Assembly (NCBI RefSeq): GCF_042847215.1
Contig: NZ_AP031500.1
Coordinates: forward strand, 682,001-746,000
DNA length: 64,000 bases
DNA from: Gilvimarinus japonicus
GTDB taxonomy: Bacteria > Pseudomonadota > Gammaproteobacteria > Pseudomonadales > Cellvibrionaceae
Direction: 5' to 3'
The position numbers and the translations under genes were made by a program. Under the pieces are notes generated by a model. It saw only the letters and a program-made list of their open reading frames with translations, had not been told where the DNA came from and ran no database searches. This document shows, in pieces, positions 1 to 9,623 of the stretch; positions within the stretch are counted from its first letter, which is position 1, and every line of letters starts with the position of its first letter.

Positions 1-20
1 TACGTGTGAGGTAATGGAAT

Positions 21-638
21 ATGACCACAGCAACTGTAATGCGCTTTAGCGCAATTCCATTGGGTATGGCGGCCACCGCCGCTCTGCTTTTAGTGATGGC
101 GACTTTAATTCAAGTAGATTACGTTTATACCGAACCTGAAGCGTCGGTGGATATCGGCAAGGTTGTGATGCCTGATACGACGATCAAAACGATCCTTCCT
201 GATCTGCTGGCCCGTCCTGAAGCGCCACCGGCGCCACCCGAAACTCCTCAAATAACCGATGAAGTCGTGGTTGAGGTGGTTGATCCCGGACGTTTTACAC
301 CGCAATTCCCCGCGCAGAGGGATGCGACGTTAGAAGTCGGCTTAGCTCAGCCTGGTGATTATCTGCCTATTGTAAAAGTCGCGCCTCAGTATCCTCGGAC
401 GGCTCTGAAACGGGGGATGGAAGGTGAGGTTGTTGTGTCCTTCACAGTGACCCGCACCGGCGCGACGCGAAACGTAACCGTATTGCAGGCAAACACTTTG
501 GATGGCACACCAACCAGCGTGTTTAATAGCGCAGCGATAAAAGCCGCCGAGCGATTTAAGTACAAGCCTCGCATTGAAAATGGCACGCCACTGGAGGTGC
601 ATGGAGTGAAGAACCGATTTATTTTCTCGTTGGACTAA
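21..638 (+). CDS. TonB family energy-transducer protein
   Basis: A 205-residue TonB-family protein, which passes proton-motive energy from an ExbB/ExbD motor to outer-membrane TonB-dependent receptors. There is one N-terminal membrane segment (about residues 13-35), a short periplasmic Pro-rich stretch around residues 66-76 (PEAPPAPPETPQ), and a C-terminal TonB domain (about 110-205) with the usual VAPQYPRTALKRGMEGEVVV signature and a conserved Tyr/Pro near the end (FKYKPR). The Pro-rich spacer is short compared with E. coli TonB. GAGG lies 8 bases before the ATG. In this window its likely clients are the two TonB-dependent receptors. Any ExbB/ExbD partners would have to lie left of position 1. 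The family is clear from the C-terminal domain; the receptor partners are inferred. Confidence 0.9.
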   Translation: MTTATVMRFSAIPLGMAATAALLLVMATLIQVDYVYTEPEASVDIGKVVMPDTTIKTILPDLLARPEAPPAPPETPQITDEVVVEVVDPGRFTPQFPAQRDATLEVGLAQPGDYLPIVKVAPQYPRTALKRGMEGEVVVSFTVTRTGATRNVTVLQANTLDGTPTSVFNSAAIKAAERFKYKPRIENGTPLEVHGVKNRFIFSLD

Positions 639-827
639 GGTGCTCGTTGGCTTATAAAGAAGATGAACTTAATAAAAACAGAATATCCATAAAGGTTTTT
701 TAATGAAGGCTCAACGATTATCACTTTTTTATGTGAGTTAAGTAGATTTTCTGGTCAGGTGCTTCAAGGTAGTTAGTTTTATGCGGTAGCTCAGCTTAGA
801 AAATTTCATGATTAGAGCTTTGTGTGG

Positions 828-855
828 AAGCCAGTGGCACATGTACCACTGGCTT
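828..855 (-). terminator. Hairpin downstream of small secreted protein gene
   Basis: Perfect 10-bp inverted repeat (AAGCCAGTGG / CCACTGGCTT) with an 8-nt loop, 19 bp past the stop of the minus-strand gene ending at 875. The run of T after the stem is short, so termination strength is uncertain. Confidence 0.5.
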
Positions 856-874
856 TAGGAGGACTTACCGCAAG

Positions 875-1186
875 TTAGTCTTCGTAAGTGATGGTAATGT
901 AGCCGTAACGGCCAGGTCCTTGGGTCCGGTACCCAGACCAACTTACATGCTGCTCGGAGTACGCACAACTCCCGATAGGCTCGTACACGAACATATAACC
1001 GCCCCAACCTCCGTAGCTGGTGACAAAGCTCCATTCGCAGCCGGCTCTATTCAGAAACATTGGCTCATACGGCGTAGGACTCGTTTGACTCATATACTCA
1101 ACTTCTGGATACTCGTACGCCAAAGCAGACGAGCTAAATCCTAGCATTAACGTCGCAAAGATCGCTGATAGTTTTAGTGTTTTCAT
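875..1186 (-). CDS. Small secreted protein, unknown function
   Basis: A 103-residue exported protein that I do not recognise. The start is placed at the internal ATG (MKTLKLSAIF) because GGAG lies 8 bases upstream of it; an ATG four codons earlier has no such site. Residues 1-23 form a clear Sec signal peptide ending SSALA. The mature part is about 80 residues, rich in Tyr, Gly, Ser and Trp, with two Cys (AGCEW and GSCAY) that could form one disulfide. A frame on the opposite strand over the same bases has no signal peptide or ribosome site, so the minus reading is preferred. The gene is followed by a hairpin and appears monocistronic. No function is proposed. Confidence 0.65.
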   Translation of the reverse strand: MKTLKLSAIFATLMLGFSSSALAYEYPEVEYMSQTSPTPYEPMFLNRAGCEWSFVTSYGGWGGYMFVYEPIGSCAYSEQHVSWSGYRTQGPGRYGYITITYED

Positions 1187-1272
1187 ATGTATCTCCATAG
1201 TTTATAAAATATCCTAACAAGTAAAAGCTAGCTGAGAGCTTTTCTTTGGGGGGGTGCCCCAAAGTGGGTGCT

Positions 1273-1974
1273 TTATTGCATTTGGTCTAAAAAGTTAATG
1301 TCATCTCCTGTGCGGTCTATGTATACATAGGTAGTGCCGCTGCTGGTGTCTCTTTGAGTAACGTAGGTTCCGAGCTCAAGCTTATTGGTTCGATCATTGA
1401 GGATGTGGCTGAGTATTTGATTGATTGAATTCTGATCATCTCTGGGTGTGATTATTGATAGACGGCATTGCGTTTTTCGACATTCACTATTTACGATGGA
1501 AATACTGTCGTCTGCCGACTGAAGTTTCTGGCTGATCAAAGACTCCTGCTGTAGAGACCATGACGCGTCTCGTTCTTCTTTTTGGAAATTGGTATCGAGA
1601 CGCTGATTGAAGGGGGCTCCAGATAACCGTCTGAGCTTGGCGTATTTTTTGGCTTCATCGTTGAACCTGCCTCTGCGAAGCTCGGCTAGTTCCTTTTCTG
1701 TGTCGCTTAATCTTGCATTTTTATCGTGTGTTTCGGACGATAAGTAGTCGACATTAGAGAGGCTCGTTGCCTCGTTAGCTGTTTTGTCCTTTGACTTTCC
1801 AGTGCGAACCTGCGTATTTTCGAATTGACCGTCATGATGTTTAGACGGCTCTTGCGCGGCAGCAGGCAAGGGAGGTTCATCGATAGGGTCTTTTGTGTTG
1901 TGGCTCCACAGTAGGTGTGTTGCGAACCCGATCGAATAAATAAGAGCGCCACAGGCAACTAGTTGTATATTCAT
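1273..1974 (-). CDS. Membrane-anchored hypothetical protein
   Basis: A 233-residue protein of unknown function. The second ATG (MNIQLVACG) is taken as the start because GGATG lies a suitable distance before it; the ATG four codons upstream has no ribosome site. Residues 4-23 form one hydrophobic segment, followed by a charged, low-complexity region (about 30-90) and a Lys/Glu/Arg-rich stretch (about 90-150). The last 75 residues look like a compact domain with a Cys pair (SECRKTQCRLSI) and predicted beta strands. The layout suggests a single-pass inner-membrane protein with a periplasmic C-terminal domain. No family was recognised and the neighbours give no clue to its role. Confidence 0.6.
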   Translation of the reverse strand: MNIQLVACGALIYSIGFATHLLWSHNTKDPIDEPPLPAAAQEPSKHHDGQFENTQVRTGKSKDKTANEATSLSNVDYLSSETHDKNARLSDTEKELAELRRGRFNDEAKKYAKLRRLSGAPFNQRLDTNFQKEERDASWSLQQESLISQKLQSADDSISIVNSECRKTQCRLSIITPRDDQNSINQILSHILNDRTNKLELGTYVTQRDTSSGTTYVYIDRTGDDINFLDQMQ

Positions 1975-3029
1975 GCATTCATCCATGTACAGGTGCGTTT
2001 TAAGGCATGCGAGCCATTCCTAATAATTTATTCTTCAAATATGCGCGGAAACGTTTTCTTCGTCGTCTCACATTTGAACAATTAGCGAAATGGGAGTGTC
2101 ACTATTTTCAAAACTCATTAGTGTCACGAAATTTCGGAGGGTGAGACCGCTTATTGGGCGTCGTTTTCCGAGTAGAGACTGGTTGTTGGAGGTCAAAGTA
2201 TCTAATTAAAGGTTTGACCTTACGACTAATACATTTCTTCTAAAATGTTGTGGCGTTAACTGATGTTGATACTAATTTAGGTCAGTGCCTTTAATGCTGC
2301 CACTACGCCCTTCGCTGGTGTGGCGTGCATGTCCGCCTTAAATCTGATCATTATGCTTAAGCTTCTTGTATTCGCGCCTAACTCGGATAGCTAATGAGTG
2401 CCTTCATTTGTGGCTCTTTAAATTCATTCGGGGTGGTTTATAGGGGCAAGAGGGATGGCCTTTTTTTTATGAGGGTCTTTCTTTATAAGTTTCCGGTGTG
2501 CAGCGCTGTTTTTCGTTAGGTGGGGCTGGCTGGGCGATAGTGCGGACATTGCCGACCGTTAATGTTGGTGAGGTTTGGTTATAATTTGATCTCAGTAAGG
2601 CCACGTTAACTGTCGGGAATAGGCTGATAAAACGGTTAGCGAATGAGTTTGTTTCTCTCGTCAATTATTTGTGAGCAACTTCTCATCTTGGCCGATAAAC
2701 GACAATGGTCTATTCCCTTGGCGTTTCTTCTAAGCCTTTGATTTGGCGAGGTTTTTAAGGACTGCCTAAATGCCGCTAGGGTTTGGTGCTGACACTTATC
2801 ATGGCGGATATTATCAAGTCGCTCGTCTTGAATGTCAGATCAAAGCGCAGTTCGCCTAATGATATAAGTGTTTCTATTTTTTAGCGATGGGCTGTAACTG
2901 TCAACGTGCTCGATTTTTTGAGCGCGACAAAAGCAATAACAACACTAATGGATCACAGTGAACCTCGTAGCGCACCGGGTGAGAGCCACACAGGGAAACG
3001 CGCACAGCAACCGCACTGGAGAATACAGT
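1975..3029. other. Long intergenic region, no gene recognised
   Basis: About 1.05 kb without a convincing gene on either strand. It reads as more A/T-rich than its neighbours, with many stops in all frames. The only frame above 60 codons (about 2467-2664, minus) has no ribosome site and no recognisable protein. It should contain the promoters for the 1974 minus gene and for the large secreted protein. I could not single out a convincing promoter, and I see no tRNA or clear repeat. Confidence 0.5.
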
Positions 3030-6000
3030 ATGAATAAACCAGATAAATGCCCAAGCGTTGCAGAGTCGCTATCGCGGCACTGTCGTCTTGGTTGGAGGTC
3101 GTTGCTTGGCGCTTGTGCGCTGATGACACTCGGCGCAACCCCTGTACTCGCGCAGTCGGCGCCCTCTGATGCTGATTTTCAGCGTCAGGTGGTCGCCGAA
3201 AATCTCGACTTGCCGATGGAGTTCGAAATCTCGCAAGATGGCCGCGTGTTTATTGCCAGCAAGTGTGGGGCACTTTACGCTTGGGATATTGATAACGGTA
3301 CGCCAACCCAAACTGATACGGTGCCCAATGTTCGCTGTGTGTTTGAAGACGGCTTGTTGAGTGTTGCGCTAGACCCGAACTTTACGCAAAACAATTATAT
3401 TTACTTTCAGTACACATCGCCCGGTAGCATTACCCGGGTATCGCGCTTTACGGTTAACCCAGATAACTCGATTGATCACAACTCGGAATCCGTTGTGCTG
3501 CAGTGGATTACCGGTGATGAAGCCCATGGCCACATGGGCGGCTCTATGCAGTTCGATATGGCGGGTAATTTAATTATTACCACCGGTGATAACAAAGCGG
3601 CGGGCGGCTATTTTCAGCCAGCGGCACAGGGCACGTCGGGCAACACCAACGATTTGCGCGGTAAAGTGTTGCGTATTACCCCGACCGCAAACGGTAGCTA
3701 CACGATTCCGGCGGGTAACTTATTTGCCGGTGATGCTTTGCATCGTCCCGAGATTTACGCTATGGGGTTTCGTAATCCCTATCGGCTAAACATGGATCCG
3801 TTGACAGGGTGTTTGTACGTTGGTGATATCGGCCCAGACGCCTCGACTGATAGTGCCGAGGGCCCTGGCGGACTTGATGAGTTAAATGAAATCTGTAGCG
3901 CTGGCAACTATGGCTGGCCCTATATTATCGGTTATAACCAGCCTTACGCTGGCTTTGATCCCAATAACATTGTTAATAATGCCTCGGACAATACCGGCGC
4001 GACTAATCTGCCGAACTCCACTGGGGCAATCTGGACGGTCCGGCATCAGGCGACTATGGCTGGTCCGGTGTATCGTTACGATGAAAGTGTCGAGAACGAC
4101 TTTAAATTACCGGCTTACTACAACGGTAAATTGATTTTTTGGGATTTTAATAGCAGCCGATTCTCGGTGCTTGACCCTGCCTCAAGCTCTACGCCACCGG
4201 TTGCCGAAGACTTTCCGTTAAATACTGCAGGCTTTCAGGGCGCGATTGATGTTGAGCTGGATCCGCGCACCCATCAGCTGTATGTCTTGCAGTGGGGTTC
4301 TGGCTGTTGTGATAAAGAGCCCTATGGCGGCGGTGCATTGTATCGTTTTGATTACGTTGGCGGCCGCGATGATGGCCCACTGTTGCCGGTCATTAGTGCC
4401 TGGGCGAGTAGTGAAGTTGGCGGCAATGTCGCGATGGATGCCTTTGATGGTGACCTTGAAGCGTCTCGCTGGGAGAGTGAACAGTCCGATCCCCAATGGT
4501 TAAAAGCTGAACTGCAAGATAGTTCTGTTATCAGCACCATTAAAATCACCTGGGAGGGAGCCTACAGTTCGCGCTATGTGATTGAAGGCTCTAACGATGA
4601 TGCAAATTGGGAGCCTTTAGCTCAAGAGCTAAACGGCGTTGGCGGTACTGCGCTGCATATTATTGAAAATAACAATGCTTATCGCTACGTGCGATTGACC
4701 AGTACTGAGCGCGGTACCGGGTATGGCCACTCGTTATTTGAGATGCAAATGTTTGGCGCTGGTACGGACGAGCCTGAGGTGTGCGAGCCAACAGGCTTTG
4801 AGTATTTAAATATGCCTTGCAAGCTCGATGCGAACTTTACCGATGTGCCGACGTTGTTGTCGCAAACCGGCGTGTTTAGCGATACTGCCAACATGGTGCC
4901 CACGCAAAACTTAATTCCGTTTCAGCCCAACACGAAGTTGTGGTCGGATCGGGCACTTAAGTCGCGCTGGATCTCAATACCGACGGGGCAGCAAATCGGT
5001 TGGGACGAGAAAGAATTTTGGGAGTTTCCCGCCGGTACCGTTGCCGTTAAGCATTTTGAATTACCGCTGGTGGGCGACGATGGCAGTGTCACTAAACGCC
5101 TAGAAACCCGTCTTATTGTGATGCAAGAAAACGGCAAGGTGTACGGGCTTACCTATAAGTGGCGTGCCGACAACAGTGATGCTGACTTGCTGACCACTGA
5201 GGTGTTGGAAGATATTAATGTGACCGATGCCAACGGCAATAGCTGGACGCAAACCTGGGCGTACCCAAGCCCGACCCAGTGCATTGATTGTCACAACGCC
5301 GGCTCCAGCCAAATATTAGGCATGAATACCCGCCAGTTGAACAGCGATTACAGTTATGCCGGTGGGACAGAGAATCAGCTGGTTCACTTTAATAACCTGA
5401 ATCTGTTTAATCCGGCCTTTAACAATGCTCAGGTAGATACGTTTGATCGTATGGTGGCGATTGGCGATACCAGTGCGACCTTAGAAAAGCGGGTTAAATC
5501 ATACCTGGACGCCAACTGCTCACACTGTCACGGCACCGGCAACGGTGGCTCTCAGTGGGATGCGCGTTTCAATACCCCGCTGGCTGAGATGCAAATTGTC
5601 AGCGAGCTAACCACCGGTATTCGCAACTACGAAAATTATTATGGCATTGCCGATGCCGAGGTAGTAACGCCGGGCGCACCACACGAGTCTGTACTTTATA
5701 TCCGCGATAAAAGTGAAAACCCGGATGATCGCATGCCACCACTGGGTCGCGCGTTAGAGCACACAGAATACATTGATGTATTAGAGCAGTGGATTGAATC
5801 GCTTGAAGGTAACCCAGATCAAGGTGTGCGTTTAATCTCTGGTGGTGCCAGCGCTCAGGCATCTTCGGTGCAAGATGCGTTTGTCGCTGATTTTGCCACC
5901 GATGGCGATCCAACCACCCGTTGGTCAAGCCTTGCCGAAGACCCACAGTGGTTGCAAATCGATTTGGGCGGTGTGTATGCCATCGACTCTATGACGTTAA

Positions 6001-8978
6001 CGTGGGAAGCAGCCTACGGCAGCGCCTATACCATAGAAGGCTCGACGGATGGCGAGACCTGGACCGAGGTTGTGGTTAACGACAATGGTGATGGCGGTGT
6101 TGATGAGCTGACTAACCTGTCGGGTAATTATCAGTACATTCGTTTGACGGGGACCGAGCGGGGCACGCCGTGGGGCTACTCGTTGTTTGAAGTCGAAGTA
6201 TTTGGTAAAGAGGCGGTCGCCACAGAGGAAGGTTTATTATCTCTTAATAAACCGGCGAGTAGCTCAGATATTGAGGGCGATATGATCGCGGCCAATGCGT
6301 TTGACGGCGACCCAGCTACCCGTTGGGCCAGTGAGTTTGCCGATCCTCAGTGGATTCAGGTCGACTTGGAAGAGGTATCAACTCTAACGTCGGTTAATCT
6401 AAGTTGGGAGGCGGCTTACGGTAGCGCCTACACGATTGAAGGCTCTGTCGACGGCAGTGACTGGACGGTTCTTGCCAGTGTCAGTGGTGGTACCGGTGGT
6501 GATGAAACCATTAACGTCTCGGGTGATTATCGTTATGTACGCTTGAACGGTACCGAGCGCGGTACCGAGTGGGGTTATTCACTGTTTGAAATGGAGGTCT
6601 GGGGGTATGGCGACGTTCAGGCGCCGACCGCTAGTGTCACGATTCAATCGCCAAGTGCCGGACAAACTGTGCAAGCAGGGGAGGCCGTAAACCTGTCGGT
6701 ATCCGTCAGTGATGGCAACTGGTTTGCGGCGGGCGGTAGCATTCGCTACAGCTTGGATGGTGGTGCCGAACTCACGGCGACTAACCCCAGTGTCAACCTT
6801 GGCGCTTTAGCCGCAGGAGCACATAGCTTGACGGTGGTACTGGTTGATGCCGCGGGCGATGCGGTTGGTTCTGCACGCAACGTGAACTTTACCGTGCAGG
6901 CGAGTGAGACCAACGATGCCGAGTTGCTGAGTCTGAATAAGTCTGCTACCTCGTCAGAGGTAGAAGGCCCGCACGTTGCCAACAATGCCTTTGATGGTGA
7001 TATGGGCACCCGCTGGGGCAGCGAGCATTCCGATACGCACTTTTTACAGGTTGATCTAGGGGCGAGTTACGCGATCGGTAGTATACAAATCGATTGGGAG
7101 CCCGCCTACGCCACTGCGTATAACATTGAAGTGTCGCAAGACGGGAATGCCTGGACGCCAATTTACAGTACGACCTCTGGTGCTGGCGGTGAGGAGACGT
7201 TGGATGTAGCCGGGCAAGGGCGTTATGTGCGCTTAAATGCAACCGAACGTGCCACGCCTTATGGCTACTCAATCTGGGAAATGCGTATTTACAGCGAAGG
7301 CGATGTCGCGCTCGAGGCACAAATCGACATCACCGCGCCGTTTGCCAATCAAGCATTTGTTGAAGGTGATACCGTTAGCTTGATGGTGGCGGTAGACGAT
7401 GCCGACTGGTTTAGCAATGGTGGCAGTTACCGTTATTACCTGGACGGTAACGGCGCCGTTGGCGTTACTCAAACGGGCGCCGTCGATCTTGGTGTGCTCA
7501 GTGTGGGCACTCACAGCCTAAGCGTTGATTTATTGGACGCCAATGGGGTCGTGATTGGCAGTGGCGATACCGTACAGTTTGTTGTTAATAGCGACGGCAA
7601 TAATAACGGTGGTCCAACCGGCTCGCCAGAAAAACTCACACCTATTGATGTTACGGCGTCAAGTAGTGTGGGCACCGGCGTTGCGGCCAATGCCATCGAT
7701 GGCAACGAGGCCTCGCGCTGGGAAAGTGAGCAAAGCGACCCGCAGTACCTGCAATTGGATATGGGCGAGTTGACGTACTTTACCCGTATTATGCTGGACT
7801 GGGAGGGCGCCTACGGTAACGTCTATACCATCGATGTTTCGGATGATGGCAACACCTGGGCAACCGTGTTCTCGACCGATAGTGGCAACGGTGGCGTCGA
7901 TGACATTACCTTAAATGGTGAGTCTGGTCGTTACATTCGCATGCACGGCACGGGCCGCGCTACCGGCTATGGCTACTCGCTGTTTGAGGTGGAAACTTAC
8001 GGCATGGCAGCCGACCCTGACCTTGCTCTGGTGAATATTGTTTCCCCGACGGCGGGTGCCAGTATTCCCGAGACGGATGAGGTGAGCTTGCAGGTTAATG
8101 TTACCGATGGCAGCTGGTTTGCCAACGGTGGTCAGTACCGTTATCGCCTAGATGGGGGTGCGGCAATTGATGTCGCCAACCTTAACGCGATAAACCTTGG
8201 CAGCTTGGCTACAGGCCGTCACACCTTGCAAGTAACGCTGCTGGACGCAAGCGGCGCAGAGGTAAGTATTCCTCGCACCACCGAGTTTTCGGTGAACTGC
8301 GGTAATAATTGTCCTAACGTTTTGGTGTTCTCAAAAACATCGGGCTTCCGTCACGGGTCCATCCCCGCCGGTATCGCCATGGTGCAAGAGATCGCTTCGG
8401 ACTATGGTTACAGCATTACCGCCAGCGAAGATTCAAGCCTGTTCACCGGTGCTAACCTTGCGCAGTACAGCACGGTAGTTTTTATGAATACCACCGGTGA
8501 TATTTTTACTGCCGACCAAAAAGTGGCCTTCCAAAGCTACATTGAAAATGGCGGTGGCTTCGTTGGTACTCACTCGGCCGCTGATACAGAGCACAGTTGG
8601 GATTGGTACACCGATACGCTAATGGGCGGTGCCGAGTTTATTCACCACGGTGACGGTATTCCTTACGCCCGTGTAGAGATCGAAGCGGTGAATGACCCAT
8701 TGATGAATCATATTGGTTCTGACTGGTATTTAGATGATGAGTGGTACTTCTGGGAGAGCAATCCTCGCAATGTGGGCAACATTGAGGTGTTGGCTAATTT
8801 GGATCGCGGTAGTTACAACTCCAACTACCCGGTAGAAGATCATCCGGTCGTGTTTAAAAATACCGTGGGCTCAGGCCGCGCATTCTATACGGCGGTAGGT
8901 CACGTTGATGCGAACTTCTCCGACCCCAATATGGTCGAGATGATCCGCAAGGCAATTGAGTGGACCTCTGAAGACTAG
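3030..8978 (+). CDS. Giant secreted PQQ sugar dehydrogenase / diheme / discoidin / ThuA protein
   Basis: A 1982-residue exported multidomain protein. The start is ATG 3030 (MNKPDK), with GGAG 8 bases upstream and a signal peptide ending VLAQS at about residue 43. Domains in order: PQQ-dependent glucose/sorbosone-dehydrogenase-type beta-propeller (about 50-445; motifs GHMGGSM, DLRGKVLRI, FRNPYRL); F5/8 type C 1 (450-576); an HNE_0200-like module (585-926) with two heme motifs, CIDCH at 751-755 and CSHCH at 830-834; F5/8C 2 (933-1060) and 3 (1070-1193); Ig-like 1 (1200-1290); F5/8C 4 (1299-1422); Ig-like 2 (1429-1520); F5/8C 5 (1534-1658); Ig-like 3 (1666-1757); ThuA-like domain (1761-1982; GFRHGSIPAG, GGGFVGTHSA). 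The likely role is oxidation of a sugar or sugar polymer at the cell surface, with electrons leaving through the hemes and the discoidin modules binding glycans. That role is inferred; the domain calls are confident. Confidence 0.9.
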   Translation: MNKPDKCPSVAESLSRHCRLGWRSLLGACALMTLGATPVLAQSAPSDADFQRQVVAENLDLPMEFEISQDGRVFIASKCGALYAWDIDNGTPTQTDTVPNVRCVFEDGLLSVALDPNFTQNNYIYFQYTSPGSITRVSRFTVNPDNSIDHNSESVVLQWITGDEAHGHMGGSMQFDMAGNLIITTGDNKAAGGYFQPAAQGTSGNTNDLRGKVLRITPTANGSYTIPAGNLFAGDALHRPEIYAMGFRNPYRLNMDPLTGCLYVGDIGPDASTDSAEGPGGLDELNEICSAGNYGWPYIIGYNQPYAGFDPNNIVNNASDNTGATNLPNSTGAIWTVRHQATMAGPVYRYDESVENDFKLPAYYNGKLIFWDFNSSRFSVLDPASSSTPPVAEDFPLNTAGFQGAIDVELDPRTHQLYVLQWGSGCCDKEPYGGGALYRFDYVGGRDDGPLLPVISAWASSEVGGNVAMDAFDGDLEASRWESEQSDPQWLKAELQDSSVISTIKITWEGAYSSRYVIEGSNDDANWEPLAQELNGVGGTALHIIENNNAYRYVRLTSTERGTGYGHSLFEMQMFGAGTDEPEVCEPTGFEYLNMPCKLDANFTDVPTLLSQTGVFSDTANMVPTQNLIPFQPNTKLWSDRALKSRWISIPTGQQIGWDEKEFWEFPAGTVAVKHFELPLVGDDGSVTKRLETRLIVMQENGKVYGLTYKWRADNSDADLLTTEVLEDINVTDANGNSWTQTWAYPSPTQCIDCHNAGSSQILGMNTRQLNSDYSYAGGTENQLVHFNNLNLFNPAFNNAQVDTFDRMVAIGDTSATLEKRVKSYLDANCSHCHGTGNGGSQWDARFNTPLAEMQIVSELTTGIRNYENYYGIADAEVVTPGAPHESVLYIRDKSENPDDRMPPLGRALEHTEYIDVLEQWIESLEGNPDQGVRLISGGASAQASSVQDAFVADFATDGDPTTRWSSLAEDPQWLQIDLGGVYAIDSMTLTWEAAYGSAYTIEGSTDGETWTEVVVNDNGDGGVDELTNLSGNYQYIRLTGTERGTPWGYSLFEVEVFGKEAVATEEGLLSLNKPASSSDIEGDMIAANAFDGDPATRWASEFADPQWIQVDLEEVSTLTSVNLSWEAAYGSAYTIEGSVDGSDWTVLASVSGGTGGDETINVSGDYRYVRLNGTERGTEWGYSLFEMEVWGYGDVQAPTASVTIQSPSAGQTVQAGEAVNLSVSVSDGNWFAAGGSIRYSLDGGAELTATNPSVNLGALAAGAHSLTVVLVDAAGDAVGSARNVNFTVQASETNDAELLSLNKSATSSEVEGPHVANNAFDGDMGTRWGSEHSDTHFLQVDLGASYAIGSIQIDWEPAYATAYNIEVSQDGNAWTPIYSTTSGAGGEETLDVAGQGRYVRLNATERATPYGYSIWEMRIYSEGDVALEAQIDITAPFANQAFVEGDTVSLMVAVDDADWFSNGGSYRYYLDGNGAVGVTQTGAVDLGVLSVGTHSLSVDLLDANGVVIGSGDTVQFVVNSDGNNNGGPTGSPEKLTPIDVTASSSVGTGVAANAIDGNEASRWESEQSDPQYLQLDMGELTYFTRIMLDWEGAYGNVYTIDVSDDGNTWATVFSTDSGNGGVDDITLNGESGRYIRMHGTGRATGYGYSLFEVETYGMAADPDLALVNIVSPTAGASIPETDEVSLQVNVTDGSWFANGGQYRYRLDGGAAIDVANLNAINLGSLATGRHTLQVTLLDASGAEVSIPRTTEFSVNCGNNCPNVLVFSKTSGFRHGSIPAGIAMVQEIASDYGYSITASEDSSLFTGANLAQYSTVVFMNTTGDIFTADQKVAFQSYIENGGGFVGTHSAADTEHSWDWYTDTLMGGAEFIHHGDGIPYARVEIEAVNDPLMNHIGSDWYLDDEWYFWESNPRNVGNIEVLANLDRGSYNSNYPVEDHPVVFKNTVGSGRAFYTAVGHVDANFSDPNMVEMIRKAIEWTSED

Positions 8979-9006
8979 GCGTTAACCGATAGCCTTTATC
9001 GTTATT

Positions 9007-9035
9007 AACCCTCTCCCGTTGGGAGAGGGTTTTTT
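9007..9035 (+). terminator. Rho-independent terminator
   Basis: 9-bp G/C-rich stem CCCTCTCCC / GGGAGAGGG with a 3-nt loop and six T, 30 bp after the stop of the giant secreted protein. Confidence 0.92.
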
Positions 9036-9074
9036 ATTGCCTGTTATTTAGCTGCTTGCCCGCTGTGCTGTTTG

Positions 9075-9623
9075 TTACGGGCTGGGGGTGATGTTGCGCA
9101 ATAACTGCAGTAGCTCCTGAGTGTAGCTGTCAATCTCGGCGGGGGCGACCGCCGTCGCCACAACCCAATAGCGCTCTTGGCCGACTTTTAGTAAATGATA
9201 GAGCGCCTGCGCTTGGCCGTTGTGGGTAGGCCAGCTTGCGCGTTGATAACTGCCGTAGCTCTCTGGCGAGCTGCTAATGCTATAACGCTCCGGGCGCTGT
9301 GGCAGCAGTAATACCCGAGAGTGTTGCGCGCCAATACGCTGTGCTAAATCTAGCCACAAGCGACGATCATTGGTTTCACGCCGGATAGGCACGATTTGCA
9401 ATAGGTACTGCGCGGCCTGGGCATGTGCCACTGATCCACTGTGTCGTGCAAATATTATTTGAGCTTGTCTGGGCGAGCTTTCTATTGGTTGCAATTGCAC
9501 CGTGCCAGGCAAGGTGACACAGATCTCATCGTGTAGGCAAACCGGAACTTTAGCATTGCCACTTTGCGCAAATGCCAAACATGGGCTGATCAGTACGCTG
9601 AATATTGTTATACGGATACTCAT
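9075..9623 (-). CDS. Exported hypothetical protein
   Basis: A 182-residue protein with a Sec signal peptide (MSIRITIFSVLISPCLAFAQ) and no family that I recognise. The open frame extends to 9884, but that part would overlap the divergent sigma-factor gene. The ATG at 9623 has GAGGG upstream and begins the signal peptide, so it is chosen. The mature protein has two Cys close together (VCLHDEICV) near the N-terminus and alternates short beta-like and helical stretches, ending in a helix (SYTQELLQLLRNI). It sits divergently, 242 bp from the FecI-type sigma gene, and converges on the giant protein gene. A role in the same surface-signalling locus is possible but only from position. Confidence 0.65.
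   Translation of the reverse strand: MSIRITIFSVLISPCLAFAQSGNAKVPVCLHDEICVTLPGTVQLQPIESSPRQAQIIFARHSGSVAHAQAAQYLLQIVPIRRETNDRRLWLDLAQRIGAQHSRVLLLPQRPERYSISSSPESYGSYQRASWPTHNGQAQALYHLLKVGQERYWVVATAVAPAEIDSYTQELLQLLRNITPSP

Noticed and set aside
1..9. Possible end of an upstream gene (codons Tyr-Val-stop)
   Set aside because: Three codons cannot identify a gene, although an exbD-like neighbour would fit.
2378..2520. Integron attC-like site: GCCTAAC and GTTAGGT about 140 bp apart
   Set aside because: The intervening sequence is not self-complementary, no inner boxes pair, and no cassette gene or integrase is present.
2467..2664. 65-codon frame on the minus strand
   Set aside because: No ribosome site, no recognisable protein, and it lies in A/T-rich intergenic DNA.
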